64,000 bases of DNA, taken from positions 65,058,905 to 65,122,904 of the forward strand of contig NC_067312.1 of NCBI RefSeq assembly GCF_020740795.1, read 5' to 3'. The notes under the pieces were generated by a model that saw nothing but the letters and a program-made list of their open reading frames with translations, did not search any database and had not been told where the DNA came from. A program made the translations under genes and the position numbers. Shown here one piece after another: positions 1-10,182 of this stretch; within the stretch, counting starts at the first letter, position 1, and every line of letters starts with the position of its first letter. The DNA is from Apus apus (taxonomy: Eukaryota > Chordata > Aves > Apodiformes > Apodidae).

Positions 1-1249
1 GACGTCCCCCAGCTTCCACGAGGTCGCCACACAAGTTTGCCAGGCACCAAGAAGCTTCTGGAAAAAAAACAGAACAGAAAAAAGAAAAAAAAAAAAACAA
101 AAAAAAAACCCAACAAAGGCAAAAGTGCCAAGAACCCCTCCGTGTGGAGGGCGGGTGTGTGTGCAGAGGGACGCCCACCACATAGGGCCGACATGTTCAG
201 CTGCTGTTCACATGGAACCCTGCACCACTTCAGCCTTCGGAGGTCTCTTCTGAGTAGTTACTGCCACAGCCAAGACCTTCATCAGCTCCCAGCACAAGTT
301 TTCTTCCCCAGTGTAGAGTCCCTACATGAGTATTTGTCTCAAAACAGCCGCCCTGACAAAATGGACATTGTGCTTGCCTGGGGTCCTCATTCAATGAGCC
401 ACCCAGACTTTGTTCTCGCAAGGAGAGCACCTGCCCACCCCTGGTCATTTCTGGGTGGCGAAGGACGGCGCTGGTGTCACCCACGCGTAACTCTGGTTTC
501 TCCTGCGTCTGGGCAGAGGGTGCTCACTCCTTTCCTTGGGGCACACGGCTTGTCACAGCCTCCCCTGGCTCCCCGCCACCGCTGCTGGCAGCCACGGCCC
601 CGCGAGTGAGCGGCAGGACCCGCACGCAGCCGCCCGTGGGCAGCCCAGGCTGTTCCTGCTGCAGTGGGGACACAGCCACAAGCACCCGTGGTGCAGCCCT
701 ATGCCACAGGGCCTGGCCAGGACAGCTCTCCTGCTTCCCTTGGAAACTGCGAGGAAGGCCGGGCTTCGGCAGCCCGGCCACCCTTGGAGCATCAGCCTGA
801 TTTTCCCTCTCCTGCCCCAGGTGCGGGAGCAGCCGGCCTCCCGCAGCCTCCCTGGTTTTCTCAGCTCAGCATGACCGGGAACCCCCAAGGCCTTCCCTGT
901 GCCGAGGACGGTGCTGCTGGTTCCTTGGGGCCAGGACACCCAGACCTGTGGGGAGCCCCGCCATGGCAGCATGTCCCTCAGCAGGGCACAAGGCTTGTCA
1001 CCTGCTGTGCCAGCCCTCTCTGCTGCTAGCAGCTCCCATCCTGGATGACGGCAGTTTGGAGATGTCACCCCCCAGCAAGTGCCCAGCCCTGGGATGGGTG
1101 GGAACATGGCACAAGCAGAGTGACAGACCCAGGCACTCACGCCACGCAGAGGCAGGGAAGGCTGCCCCAGAGCTTGGGGCTCCCAGGACACGGGGCACGG
1201 CCACCCTTGTGCCACAGCTGGTGTGTAACCATTGCCACGCAGGTGGTGG
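1..1249. other. Left flank, no supported gene
   Basis: I see no convincing gene here. Positions 61-110 are an A-rich tract that produces a low-complexity lysine-rich frame. The rest is GC-rich, with several overlapping frames on both strands but no recognisable domain or clear exon boundaries. The stretch ends at TTTG (1250-1253), the probable left target-site duplication of the neighbouring provirus. Confidence 0.4.
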
Positions 1250-1253
1250 TTTG

Positions 1254-1763
1254 TGTAATAGGCAACAAACAGCCAGAAAAAAAATTTAGAATTAATTTAT
1301 TTATTTGAGGTAAGTGAGCAAACAGCACTGGGCGGCCGAGATCCAGCGCTGGGCACGCCGGGAGTCACCGCTGCACCAAGACGTGCACTCGGGTCCTCGC
1401 GGGGTCCTTTCTTATAGAGTTCTTTTTCCCGCCGGTGCAGAGCTCCGCCCCTTCTTGGAAAATTCCATCCTCTGCGTTGTGGTTGCCGCTCTTCAGGACA
1501 TGCGCAGTCACTCAAAATGTTATCTAACTTATGGTTCGATACATGACAGGGTATAGCTTCCAACATTAACCCTCACATAACCATAACATTCAATACTTTA
1601 CAAACATGAACAGAACTCCTAACACTTAACAACCAGCATTTAACATCATTTCCAACATATAGCAAACATAACCTCCAACATTTTAACAAACATTGCAGTT
1701 TAACATTCAACCATATACATTCACATTTGATCAGCAAATTGATTTCATAATTCATCTATAACA
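1254..1763 (-). repeat. 3' LTR of the provirus
   Basis: On the minus strand the LTR begins TGTTATAG at 1763 and ends near 1254, about 510 bp. The U3 portion is AT-rich (roughly 1500-1763). The R/U5 portion (roughly 1254-1440) contains the block GCGCTGGGCACGCCGGGAGT near 1345-1365, which recurs in the LTRs at 32227 and 33710. The left end TGTAATAGGCAAC aligns with the end of the solo LTR at 33710. The env reading frame runs about 12 bases into U3. Confidence 0.85.
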
Positions 1764-2219
1764 AATTCCCCCCTTTTTCTCTTTATCCTCAATTTGCTGA
1801 TCAAATCTTGAAACGGCTTCTTTAGCCGCTCCAAAAAAGGAAGCATTCTCTATTTCAGTCAGTTTGTGATGTTGCTCTCGCAACACTTTCGGACTACTAC
1901 ATTACCCTCTCCCTGGATAAGAAGCTGGACATAGATAATAAGGTCTCTGATTCGGACATGGTTTTATAGGTACTAAGTCACAGAGTGAGACAACAAAGCT
2001 GGGAGAGCCTGCTGTGAGATTACGTCTAATTATCTGAGAGTCCCCCCACCTTACAAGGGTCCATTCATAAGGTTTATGAGGACTATCTCCCTGTATGCCA
2101 ATTATCCAAATTATAATAAGCCAAAATCCTGTTTTACATTCAAATTTCGTTCTACCTCTTATCCCCATGGGAGTGAGCACATCTCTTTTCATCAGGCCCG
2201 GCATTATTAGTCTCCACAC
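1752..2219 (-). pseudogene. Env remnant: surface-subunit start fused to cytoplasmic tail
   Basis: The first part (2219 to 1902) encodes a hydrophobic signal-peptide-like segment (FWLIIIWIIG) followed by a surface-glycoprotein start of gammaretroviral type, recognisable from an SPH...W motif, a CDL motif and a YYLCP motif. The first ATG in frame is at 2204; further upstream the frame continues without a better start. It stops at 1902-1904. A second, out-of-frame stretch from about 1890 to the stop at 1752-1754 encodes a short charged tail that overlaps the polypurine tract and the LTR start. Receptor-binding, furin-site, fusion-peptide and membrane-anchor regions are missing, so no functional envelope can be made. 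Confidence 0.75.
1764..1785 (-). other. Polypurine tract of the provirus
   Basis: On the minus strand a run of A and G with six consecutive G residues lies directly upstream of the LTR start, as expected for the primer of plus-strand retroviral DNA synthesis. It lies within the 3' end of the env frame. Confidence 0.75.
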
Positions 2220-2382
2220 TTCTACCCCTCTGCCTCCTTCATCTACTCCTTTGCAGGGAGCAATGAGGTATATTCTCTTCTCGGCAGCAGTGGTATTCTT
2301 CAGGAGTTCCTGGAGCCTTTTCTATTATGATTTCTATTTTTGCTCAACTCCCTGTGGTGGCATTTAAGAGGTCTTTTTAAAT

Positions 2383-2943
2383 TTACCTTCTTTCCTTATC
2401 TCTCAGGCCTCTACCAGTTTCCCTATCCCGCTCTTCCTCAGTGACTTCCTGAAAGTTTGCAAATACAACTTGCTTTCCACAAAACTGCTTAATAATCCTT
2501 GTGAATTTTATTCCCCTAACATGTTGAATCAGATTGATTAGAAAGTATTGTAAGGGAACTAATTCAAAGTGCTCTCTATTTTCTAACACATATTGCCCCT
2601 GTCCCCCATGGTTCTCATCTGGTTGACCATCAAATTTTGTCCACTGTCTGTTTAATATTCTTTGCCAGGACTGAAAGAAAGTGTCATTTCTAAATCTCTG
2701 ATCACACTGTTGGCAGAGGTATAAACGTTGTAAGGCCACCCTATTTACCCATAGAATCCTTTTGCAATGCCCACATAGAATCTTTACCCAAAATTCACAG
2801 TTTCTGTCCCCACAGTGACAAGCAGTCCTCAGAGCTAAGTCTATTAGTGCTGAGCGTAGAAGATGTCTTCCTCCTGACGCTAACAGCTCCTGAGGCAGGG
2901 AGACTGAGGCAGGCAACCGAGATTCATCCAAAAAGCTCCTCAA
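2383..2943 (-). CDS. Unrecognised Cys-rich reading frame between pol and env of the ERV
   Basis: This is an open frame of 186 codons without an internal methionine, lying just after the integrase stop (3028-3030) and before env. I do not recognise it. It contains an N-terminal Cys cluster (CHCGDRNC), then two CxxC pairs (CGHC and CQQC) about 20 residues apart, suggesting a zinc ribbon or zinc-finger fold, then an aromatic and basic C-terminal half ending in a Glu/Arg-rich tail. The frame opens with TTG directly after a TAA. A nearby ATG at 3008-3010, in another frame, starts a short peptide interrupted by a TGA, so the original start was probably there and has since been damaged. Simple gammaretroviruses have no gene in this position. 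Alternatives are a captured host fragment or an accessory gene of this ERV lineage. Confidence 0.45.
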   Translation of the reverse strand: MRSFLDESRLPASVSLPQELLASGGRHLLRSALIDLALRTACHCGDRNCEFWVKILCGHCKRILWVNRVALQRLYLCQQCDQRFRNDTFFQSWQRILNRQWTKFDGQPDENHGGQGQYVLENREHFELVPLQYFLINLIQHVRGIKFTRIIKQFCGKQVVFANFQEVTEEERDRETGRGLRDKERR

Positions 2944-3027
2944 TTACTGGTCTCAACAGCTTAGTTCATCGGGACTGCCGTTGAGCTTCCCACTCGTCCT
3001 GAGTCTGCATGGGATTTATTATGCCTT

Positions 3028-3592
3028 TCAAGTGATTTTTAGTCTCATAGGATCTGGTCCCTGAGTCACCGTCCACTCAGGCGGTCGGATGGGTCCTTTA
3101 CTTGCATGAGTCCATCCTCTCTCAGCTGTTCGAATGGCTGTATTTGTTGTAAGTAAAACAACAAAGGGTCCTTCCCAGCGGGGTGTCAGAGATGATTCTT
3201 TCCAGGTTTTTACTAGCATTTGATCTCCAGGTTGAATCCTATGTATTGTAATGTCTAAAGGAGGTCTCTGGACCACCAGCCCCTTCTTTCTCAACTCCTG
3301 CCTTCGTCTCATCAGTTCAACTATATAATCCTGTAAGATTTTATCTTCAATTTTAGGATGTTCTATTGGAACCCCAAAATCATAGGGCATCCCATGCATC
3401 ATCTCAAAAGGGGAGATTCCTGTATCGGTACGAGGTTGGGTTCTGATATATAATAGAGCTAGTGGTAGACATTTTACCCAATTCATTTTTGTTTCTATCA
3501 TTAGTTTAGTTATATGTTTCTTTATTTCTCCATTCATTCTTTCTACCTTTCCCGAGCTCTGTGGATGCCACGGAGTATGATAGTCCCATAAA
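3028..3592 (-). pseudogene. Pol: integrase C-terminal part
   Basis: From about 3592 down to the stop at 3028 the frame matches the end of the integrase catalytic core, including HTPWHPQSSGKVERMN with the last acidic residue of the DDE triad, followed by a C-terminal domain with LKTW/WEGP-type motifs (KTWKESSLTPRWEGPF). The portion with the zinc-binding HHCC domain and the first two catalytic acids is absent. The frame is open from 3537 downward, and the upstream part is open in the same frame up to the deletion junction with RT. Confidence 0.85.
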
Positions 3593-4459
3593 CAAATTAG
3601 GGGACTCAGTGAATCCGTGAGGTAAGACAGTCCACCTTAACTGCTGTTTAGGGTTTGTTTCTGGATCTTCCCACTCAAAGGCAAAATAGTCTCTGCAATT
3701 TTCTTTTAATGGGCAAGCCCAAAAGGCATCTTTCAAATCTATTACACTATACCATTTATAATCAGGAGAGAGCTTATTTAACAGAGTGTATGGATTTGCC
3801 ACAACTGGGAATCTAGTAACTGTTCTTCTGTTCATTTCTCTTAGATCCTGCACTGGCAGAACTGGGGTATTATGTGGGGACATGCATGGCTCTAGTATGC
3901 CTTGTGTTAGTAATCGCCTAATTACAGGTTGTAATCCTCTTCTTCCCTCATGAGAGATGGGATATTGTTTTACCCTTATTGGGCTCTCGGGATCTCTTAC
4001 TGAGACCTCAAGAGGTTTCATATCTATTTTTCCTACAGAATCAGGGGTATACCATATTTCAGGATTTATTTTTGCTTCATCCTCGACAGTAAGAACACAA
4101 AGTTTTACTTGTAACTGCTGTTCCCTAATTTCCAAATTAATTCCTAACTCTATCATTAAATCCCTTCCTAATAAATTATATTCTGCCTCAGGGACTAGCA
4201 GAAAAGTCCCCACTGCAAATTTTGTAGGTGTCTCTATCTCTACTTCTTTTATGATGGGTACTTTAAAGGGTTCTCCTTTAGCTCCAATAACTTGTGCAGT
4301 TTCTGGGGATGAATAACATCCCTGGGGTATTTGTTGTACTGTTGATTTTTCTGCTCCAGAGTCCACTAAGAACTCAAATTCCTGTTGCTGGGGACTTAAT
4401 TTCAATTTTATCAAGGGCTCTGAACTTCGCGAGGTCCCCAGCAAATAGAGCCCCTGACC
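3592..4459 (-). pseudogene. Pol: protease and N-terminal reverse transcriptase
   Basis: After the gag stop the frame continues into an aspartic protease with the LVDSGA active-site motif, a flap region and a NLLGRD motif. It then enters RT: the fingers region (QYPIS, ILEPC, NTPVLPV), the first palm motif SVIDLKDAFWACPL with a catalytic Asp, and TVLPHGFTESPNLF. It breaks off just before the YxDD motif, where a deletion joins it to integrase in a different frame. The reading frame is otherwise uninterrupted for over 300 codons, so the copy is not very old or was recently deleted. Confidence 0.85.
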
Positions 4460-4462
4460 TCA

Positions 4463-4900
4463 CTAATCCTCTTTAAACACTCGCTCATCCTGCAAGCGTT
4501 TCCTACAGCTCCTTATTAGATGTCCTCTCTTGTGGCAATAGAAGCATTCCGCATTCTTTAACAACTCAGATCCATATTGAGTCTCTCGATATCTTACTCC
4601 TACTCTCTGTGGATTCTTTTGCCTCTCTTGTTCTCTTTCTTCTTTATGCCCCTCTCTTACTGCTGCTACCAATATTTTTGCTTGTCTCCTTTGACTCTCT
4701 TCCTCTCGCCTCACATACACTTTCTGAGCCTCTCTCAATAATTCATCCAAGCCCTTTTCTTGCCAATCTTCGATCTTTTCCAGTTTCTTTCGAATGTCTG
4801 TCCAGGACTTGGCTACAAATTGAGTTTTTAGTAGGGCTTGTCCCACAGGTGTATCAGGATCTTGTCCTGAATAAAGCTGCAAGCTTTCAACCACATACAT
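4463..4900 (-). pseudogene. Gag: capsid end and nucleocapsid
   Basis: This frame encodes the C-terminal part of a gammaretroviral capsid, a charged Glu/Arg-rich helix, and a nucleocapsid with a single CCHC knuckle (CFYCHKRGHLIRSC). Its apparent ATG does not belong to gag: it lies in the LTR remnant fused to gag at about 4885. The frame ends with TAG (4463-4465), directly followed by an in-frame TGA (4460-4462) and then the protease frame. The matrix, p12-like and N-terminal capsid regions are deleted. Confidence 0.85.
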
Positions 4901-4943
4901 TCACATTTGATCAGCAAATTGATTTCATAATTCACCTATAACA
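4888..4943 (-). repeat. 5' LTR remnant (first 55 bp of U3)
   Basis: This stretch is nearly identical to 1708-1763, the start of the 3' LTR on the minus strand. It differs at one base in the ATAGGTGAATT stretch and one in TATGTGG. It joins gag sequence at a GGTTGAA microhomology, so everything from U3 to the middle of gag has been lost. Confidence 0.85.
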
Positions 4944-4948
4944 CTTTG

Positions 4949-7900
4949 AGCCTCAGTTTCCCCGAAGGGAGTTGCTGAGTCGTGGCAGAGGGGGGTGGTA
5001 GCACCCATGTGCCAGGGCTGGGTGTACAACGAGGGCTGGGCTGGTGAGATGTCCCCTGCCTCCAGGACAGAGGGTCAGACAGAGTCAGGCGGTGCCAGAT
5101 GGAAACAAGGGGGAAAAAGGTTTCTCTCTCTCTCTGTTTCTAATACATAAATAACTTTCCATGAAAAAGGTTAAATCGCGTACATCTCTCTGCAGTTCTT
5201 CAACATCCGTACAGAGGTCCCAAAACAGGGAAAACAGAACAAAAACAAGTAAAAAGAAGCATCACCAATACAGTTATAGACATCTACACCAACCCCCAAA
5301 GCTGCCCCAGAGCCATGACCCTCACTCTCTGGCCCCAGAATGCCAGCCCCAGCCATGTGCTGGTATCCCAGGGGACTTCAGATGCTGGCACCTGGGCAAA
5401 GCAGCAGTCCCAGCCCCAGCTCTGCTGCTTGCATGAGCTGAAGGTGTTGGCTCTCAGCTTTCCCCCTGGGGGATGCTGGGCTTGTGCTCCCAACTCTCTG
5501 GCTCCAACCGTCCCCCAAATTTGGGTGCAAAGTGCTCCAAGGTAATTATTATACTTCTTTGAGGCTTGTTGATTGATTTTTACACAACATCTATATCTCA
5601 CTTAATTACATTGGTAACATTCAAGGTCCTAAATGCTTTTTGCAACCAAAAAAAGAAACTCCTTACAATCTTCCATTTTTAGGCAAGTCTAAGACACGTC
5701 ATTAAAGCTACAGCTTCTCCTTGTTGCTACCTAATGGCTGCTCTACCTCTAATAACCTACAGCGAAGGAGAGGCAAAAAGTCCAGTTCTTCAGAGCTTTG
5801 AGTCAAGTTTCAGCACAGTTTGGCTCTGCTCCAGAAGCGTTTCCGAGCTGCTTTGCAGAGACCCTGCCACACCCTGGCTACATGTCAAGCCAAAAGGCCA
5901 GAGCTTGTAGTTGGGTTTAGAGCTGATCACAGCTCCTAGCTTGCTTCCAGGGCAAGAGGCCTCCCTAGCTCCTCCAGGGAAAGGGGTGGCCTTCTCAGCA
6001 TTCCAGAAGTATTCGGCAGAGGTCACCTGCACAGTCTAATTGGTGCCCTCTGTCCTGCTGCTACAACAATGTTCTCCAACTGCTGCCACTTCCCCTGCAA
6101 ACTGCAGCAGCAGCAGTGCAGCTTCACTGCAGTGCTCGCCAGCCTGCCATCCAACAGGTGGGAAAAACATTTCTGCCCTTGGTTTTTCAAACAGGTAGGT
6201 AAACGCGGGACTTTTAAATGTTTTTCTACAAAGCTCTGTTGTGTCTGTCTAAGGTGAGAACTCGACAGAGAGTGTAAAGTGTAAAGGAAGAGAGACCTTG
6301 AAAGCAAAAAGATGTTCTGTGTAGTTTTCCTGTCCTTCCTCCTGAGACTGAGCATCCCTCAGTGACCTTCCAGACAGTCTTCTCTGTTGAGGTTAAAGGG
6401 AGAGGAGAAAAACTCTGGTCCAGCACTGGTCAGGGTTAGGCTAATTTCTGATTCCTTTTCTCTAAGCAAAACCAGGGCGATGCTGCTAAAGCTCTGAGAA
6501 CTTGTTGAAAAGTAGTAGACTTGGTCTCATGTGTGCCCAGGTGAAGTTTTTAACACCAAAGATCAGTCCAAAATATCGTGTAGGATATTTCATTCTCCTC
6601 GTGCTGTTTTCGTATCTTAGTTTTGGTTTTTTTCTTGCTTAGTTTCTTTATGTTGTATTTTTGCTCTGAAGACTAGAAAGTAGAAAAGCCTCCTTTCTTC
6701 TGTCTGAAATTATCTTGCTGCAATTGTCAGTCTCACTTAAGTGTTTTTATTCTTCAGAAATTCAAGCAAACCATTGTTGTGTTCCTTTTATTATTTGTTA
6801 AATTTCCCTCAAACCCTCTGTCTGGCTGTGCCAGTCCTGCAGCCTCAAGGAGCACCAGCTTTGCCCAGGTGAGTGCAGCAGGGGAAAGTGGGGGAGGCTG
6901 TGTGAGTGAAGGGCAGGTTTCTGACCCTGTGGAGTGACTGGGGGTCAGCAAGCCCTCTTGCTGTAGGATCCAGACAGTGCTTTGTGGTCTCCAAAGGACA
7001 CACAGGCACCATTAGGCAAGAAAGCCTCCACCTCGTGCTCATCCCTGCTGAGTCTTGCAGAGAGCATCACTTGAAGGCTTGGAGCGATTAAGTCAGGGAC
7101 AGCTTCCTGGGGCTTGGAGGCCAGCTGCTGGCTTTGTACAGGACACAAGGGAAAGCAGAAGCCTTCTTGGCTTTTAATCAAACCTGCTGTCTTAACTGGA
7201 AATAACAATCTTCCAAGCTTTTGGATAACCAAACACTTGAGTACATTGCTCAGGTTCCTTCCAAAGCCTTGCAGAGCCGATGCGCATCCTGCCACTGAAA
7301 ATTTTTGCTGGAAAAGTTCACCGTATTTTGTTCCTTGCAGAGCCCACCAGTGCAGTCACCTTCTGCAGCCAAATTTCCACCCACTAACTGGCCCTGTCAT
7401 CCAGCTAAGGAAAGCCAGGAGACAGAAGCAGATCTCACAGCCGTGTTGCAGCTCCTTGATGAGCCCTTCTCCTTGGCTGCCTGGTGCCGCTGGGGCAGCC
7501 CGGACCTCTTCTCTGAACTCCTCCTTGCACCAGCACAAACTCTCAGCACTGGCAGGAGCTGTGCCAAGGCGCGTCACACCTGAGCTACATGCTGCAAACC
7601 TCTCTTGCTTCTTCTGACCCTGCATCCTCCTAGTGTCAATTAACACAACCTTGCAGGACCAGGGCCCCAGTTTGTTTGCCATCACTTCTCCCCTCCATGG
7701 GCTTCTTTGGTTGCTCCTAACAAGAGCTGGTCCCTTCAGCCAACCCTCAAAGAGAGGGGACCAGTATGTACACTGCAGGTGACTTGTGGCTTTTTCAGGT
7801 GGAATAATATCGTCCTCCGCTCTGATCCCTTCTCCTCGCTTCTTTTCTCCTCTGGCTTGGTGGGAGCCTGTTACACCCCTCAGCCCTCCTTCCTTCTGTC

Positions 7901-8140
7901 CTCATTCCTCACAGCACAGGGCTGGAACGTGCTGGGGCTGGGATGGCAGAAGAAGTGACCTCGGTGCGGAAGCTCCTGGCTCTGCCTCGTGTGTGTTTTC
8001 CAAATGCTGTTTTATTGCCGATGCTACGTGCCCACAGCTCCTGTCTGTGCCACAGAGGCTGTGGCACTGCCTGGGTTCCCTGCTGCTGGCCAGGGACAGG
8101 GATGGAGGTGTGTGGAATCCCACCACTGACATCTCATAGG
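4949..8140. other. Non-genic stretch
   Basis: No gene, clear repeat family or RNA gene could be supported. There is a short CT microsatellite at 5122-5137. Scattered frames of 60-170 codons occur on both strands without recognisable domains or convincing splice boundaries. Confidence 0.35.
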
Positions 8141-8389
8141 TTAATGTCTCAAACAGACTTTGTGGTGGGAAAACCTGTGGAGCAGGGCCGGGCATTGCCC
8201 CTCTCTTTCTAGGGACAAGGAGAAATGTCTCTGTTTCTTGCACATGCGCAGCTATGAAATCTGCCCTGCTCCCAGGAACCCTGAGCAGAAGCAACATTAA
8301 CCTGCTCTCTGTGCGTGTGTCACTATGGGGGTTATTCAGTCACCCCTGTGGGGAGGAGGCAGTGAGCCCCTCCAGGACCCCATGCCCAC

Positions 8390-8444
8390 TGACTCATTTT
8401 GGTGTGCGTGCTCTCCCACAGCTTAGAGGGTTAAATATAAAAGG
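8390..8444 (+). promoter_or_regulatory. Promoter-like block of copy A
   Basis: TGACTCAT (AP-1 consensus) at 8390-8397 is followed 36 bases later by AAATATAAAAGG (8433-8444), a good TATA box. Both are kept in copy B (22280-22287 and 22323-22334). The block may be a host promoter or the U3 of an unrecognised LTR. Confidence 0.45.
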
Positions 8445-9017
8445 GGCCGAGCTCAGCTCCCTGTGCTTTTTTGTTTTGCTTTTCCTGCCCCTGTCTCTTC
8501 TCCTCCACCCCCTGGGGAACAAGCAAGTCCAGCACAGGATCCTGAGGGCAGTCCCACAGGTGTGTCACTGGAGGGAAGGAGCTTTTCCTCTTCTGTTGCT
8601 GGGAAAGGGAACTTGGTGTTTGCTGGGTGGGTGCTCAGAGCAGCAGAAGAGCAGAGGGGCACTGGGTGGGGCTCAGTGCTGTGGCCTGGGGCGCTCTGCC
8701 TTGCCCAGCTGCCTTTGCCAGCCTCTCCCACCCTGCGCTGCTTCCAGGGCCTGCCGCAAAGCCAGCGGGCTGGTTCGGCTGGAGCCCGGAGCCGGGCTGA
8801 GCTCCATGGAGTCCTTTCTCCCGGCAGCTCCGGGCAGGCTTTGTTTTGGGCCAGTATGGTCCAGGCACCCAGGAGGTGTCTGCCTGATGTTGTGGAGCGG
8901 AGGGGAGCGACAAGTGCCCTGGAGCAATCCTGCCCTTGAGCTGCATTCGCTGCCCTTCAGATCTGAACAGTCGCCAGGAGGATTTCAGGGGATCTGCTCT
9001 GCTCTTTTTTTACAGGC

Positions 9018-9578
9018 ATGGCTTCTGATCATGGGCACCCAGATTCCCAGCTGCCTTCAGGAGACGGGCGCTCAGATTCCAAGCTGGGAGACACAGGTGA
9101 GGTGCTTGGACACCTGCAGGCTAAGTCATGGCTTTCTGCTTCCTTCGGGAGCTGCCAGCTCCAAGCCCAAACGTGGGCGAGGAGCCTCTTGCGGGTGAGA
9201 GAACCACACAACTGCTGGTGCCCTCTGAGTGGCTGGCTGGATTCTATCTCTGAGTCTAGCACAGTATATGATGAAACTTCATGTCGGTATTTGGTTGCAG
9301 ATGGGGCTCCCACTCCATCTCCTCAGCTGGATCCTGCACTGGTGGTCACCTCACATCCCGGGGGTCAGCAAGCAGTCTTGGCTGACTTCACAGGCCACGC
9401 TCTCGTTTTCAGTGGTTTTATTAGTGAGAAGTTTAACTTAATACTTTCTTTTAAGGTCCTCAAGGAGCTAGTCACAGTTTCCCAGAGGGGAAGCACTCTG
9501 GGCATCCACCAGGAGCACTGCAGGAAGTCCTGGAAATATTGGAGAAGGCAGCATATGGTGGGCATCTCTCTCTCTTAA
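9018..9578 (+). CDS. Hypothetical exon/ORF in unit A
   Basis: I do not recognise this protein. A strong acceptor (TTTTTTTACAG) precedes GCATGG, and the ATG at 9018 opens a frame that stays open for 186 codons. Inside it are a donor (ACAG|GTGAGG, near 9094) and an acceptor (GGTTGCAG, near 9300). Splicing them keeps the same frame, because the codon is split G|AT. A later acceptor (TTTTAAG, near 9455) begins another exon-like block that ends at a GTGGGC donor. The predicted protein is Ser/Pro-rich near the start and Lys/Arg/Trp-rich at the end. The same frame is open in copy B with few changes. It may be a lineage-specific gene or an exonised repeat. Confidence 0.25.
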   Translation: MASDHGHPDSQLPSGDGRSDSKLGDTGEVLGHLQAKSWLSASFGSCQLQAQTWARSLLRVREPHNCWCPLSGWLDSISESSTVYDETSCRYLVADGAPTPSPQLDPALVVTSHPGGQQAVLADFTGHALVFSGFISEKFNLILSFKVLKELVTVSQRGSTLGIHQEHCRKSWKYWRRQHMVGISLS

Positions 9579-9639
9579 GCAGGAGACTTTGGAAGCTGAT
9601 GTGCATGTGTCCTGATCCATGTGTGCAGAAGCCACAGCC

Positions 9640-10182
9640 TGTGACTCTGTGGGAAGCCCAGGCTGGAGCAGCTCCGGACCTGGTGGGAAGGACTCATGAA
9701 GGAGAGGTTCATGGAGGACTCTCTCCCATGGGAGGGACCCCGTGGGGAAGCAGGGAAGGACTGTAAGGAATCCTTCTTCCTGAGGAGGAAGGAGCAGCAA
9801 GAACCACCAGCCTCTGAACTGACTCTAAACCCCATCCCCATCCCCCTGTGCCACTGGGGAGGAGGAGGGAGAGAAACCGGAACAAAGGGATTTGGGCCCG
9901 GGAAGAAGGGAGGGGTGGGGTAAGATATGCAAGCCCTGCTCTGTGTGTGTCTGTGTCCTGTGTGTGTTTGATGAGTGTGAAATTAAATTATTTTTTTTCC
10001 CCAAGTTGAGTCTCTTTTGCCAAGGACCTTAATCGGTGAAGAACCCCCCGTGTCCTTTGTCTCAACCCATGAGCTCTTCTCGTCGGCCTTTGTCCTCATC
10101 CCAGAGTGTGTGTGATGGGGGGAGCTGAGTCAGCAGCCATGGGGCTGGTTCTTTGTTGTTGTGTTGGGCCCAAACCACGACA
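9640..10182 (+). mobile_element. Avian ERV LTR, plus orientation
   Basis: The sequence follows the pattern of a common avian LTR: GGAAGGACTC and TCTCCCATGGGAGGGACCCC blocks, a GGAGGAAGGAGCAGCA stretch, a polyadenylation-like ATTAAA near 9983, a TTTCCCCAAGTTGAGTCT block, and a terminal GGGCCCAAACCACGACA. No internal retroviral genes adjoin it, so it is a solo or truncated LTR. Family name not assigned. Confidence 0.65.

Larger units (their letters stand above)
1254..4943 (-). mobile_element. Defective gammaretrovirus-like endogenous retrovirus (class I ERV)
   Basis: This is a minus-strand provirus. Read from high to low coordinates it holds a 55-bp remnant of the 5' LTR, a gag 3' part, protease and part of RT, the integrase C-terminal part, an unassigned reading frame, env start and env end, a polypurine tract and a full 3' LTR. 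Gammaretroviral traits seen are a single CCHC zinc knuckle in gag, gag and pro in the same frame separated by an amber stop, and an env surface-subunit start. TTTG lies at 1250-1253 and again at 4945-4948, one base outside the expected right border, which fits a 4-bp target duplication with a one-base change. Large internal deletions remove the leader, the primer binding site, most of gag, the RT YxDD region, RNase H, most of integrase and most of env. It cannot be autonomous. Confidence 0.9.
8141..9641 (+). repeat. Duplicated 1.5-kb unit, copy A
   Basis: This segment matches 22031-23531 with a constant offset of 13,890 bases from end to end, so there is no net insertion or deletion over about 1.5 kb, and only scattered substitutions. 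It carries an AP-1-type TGACTCAT (8390-8397), a TATA-like block (8433-8444), several pyrimidine tract/AG acceptors (for example before 9017) and a GT donor near 9094. The homology ends exactly where an LTR-like sequence begins at 9640. The left end lies in TTAATGTCTCAAACAGA. Confidence 0.85.

Noticed and set aside
37-609. 190-codon plus-strand frame starting in the A-rich tract
   Set aside because: The first part is poly-Lys from a homopolymer and the rest has no domain, no splice support and competing frames on both strands.
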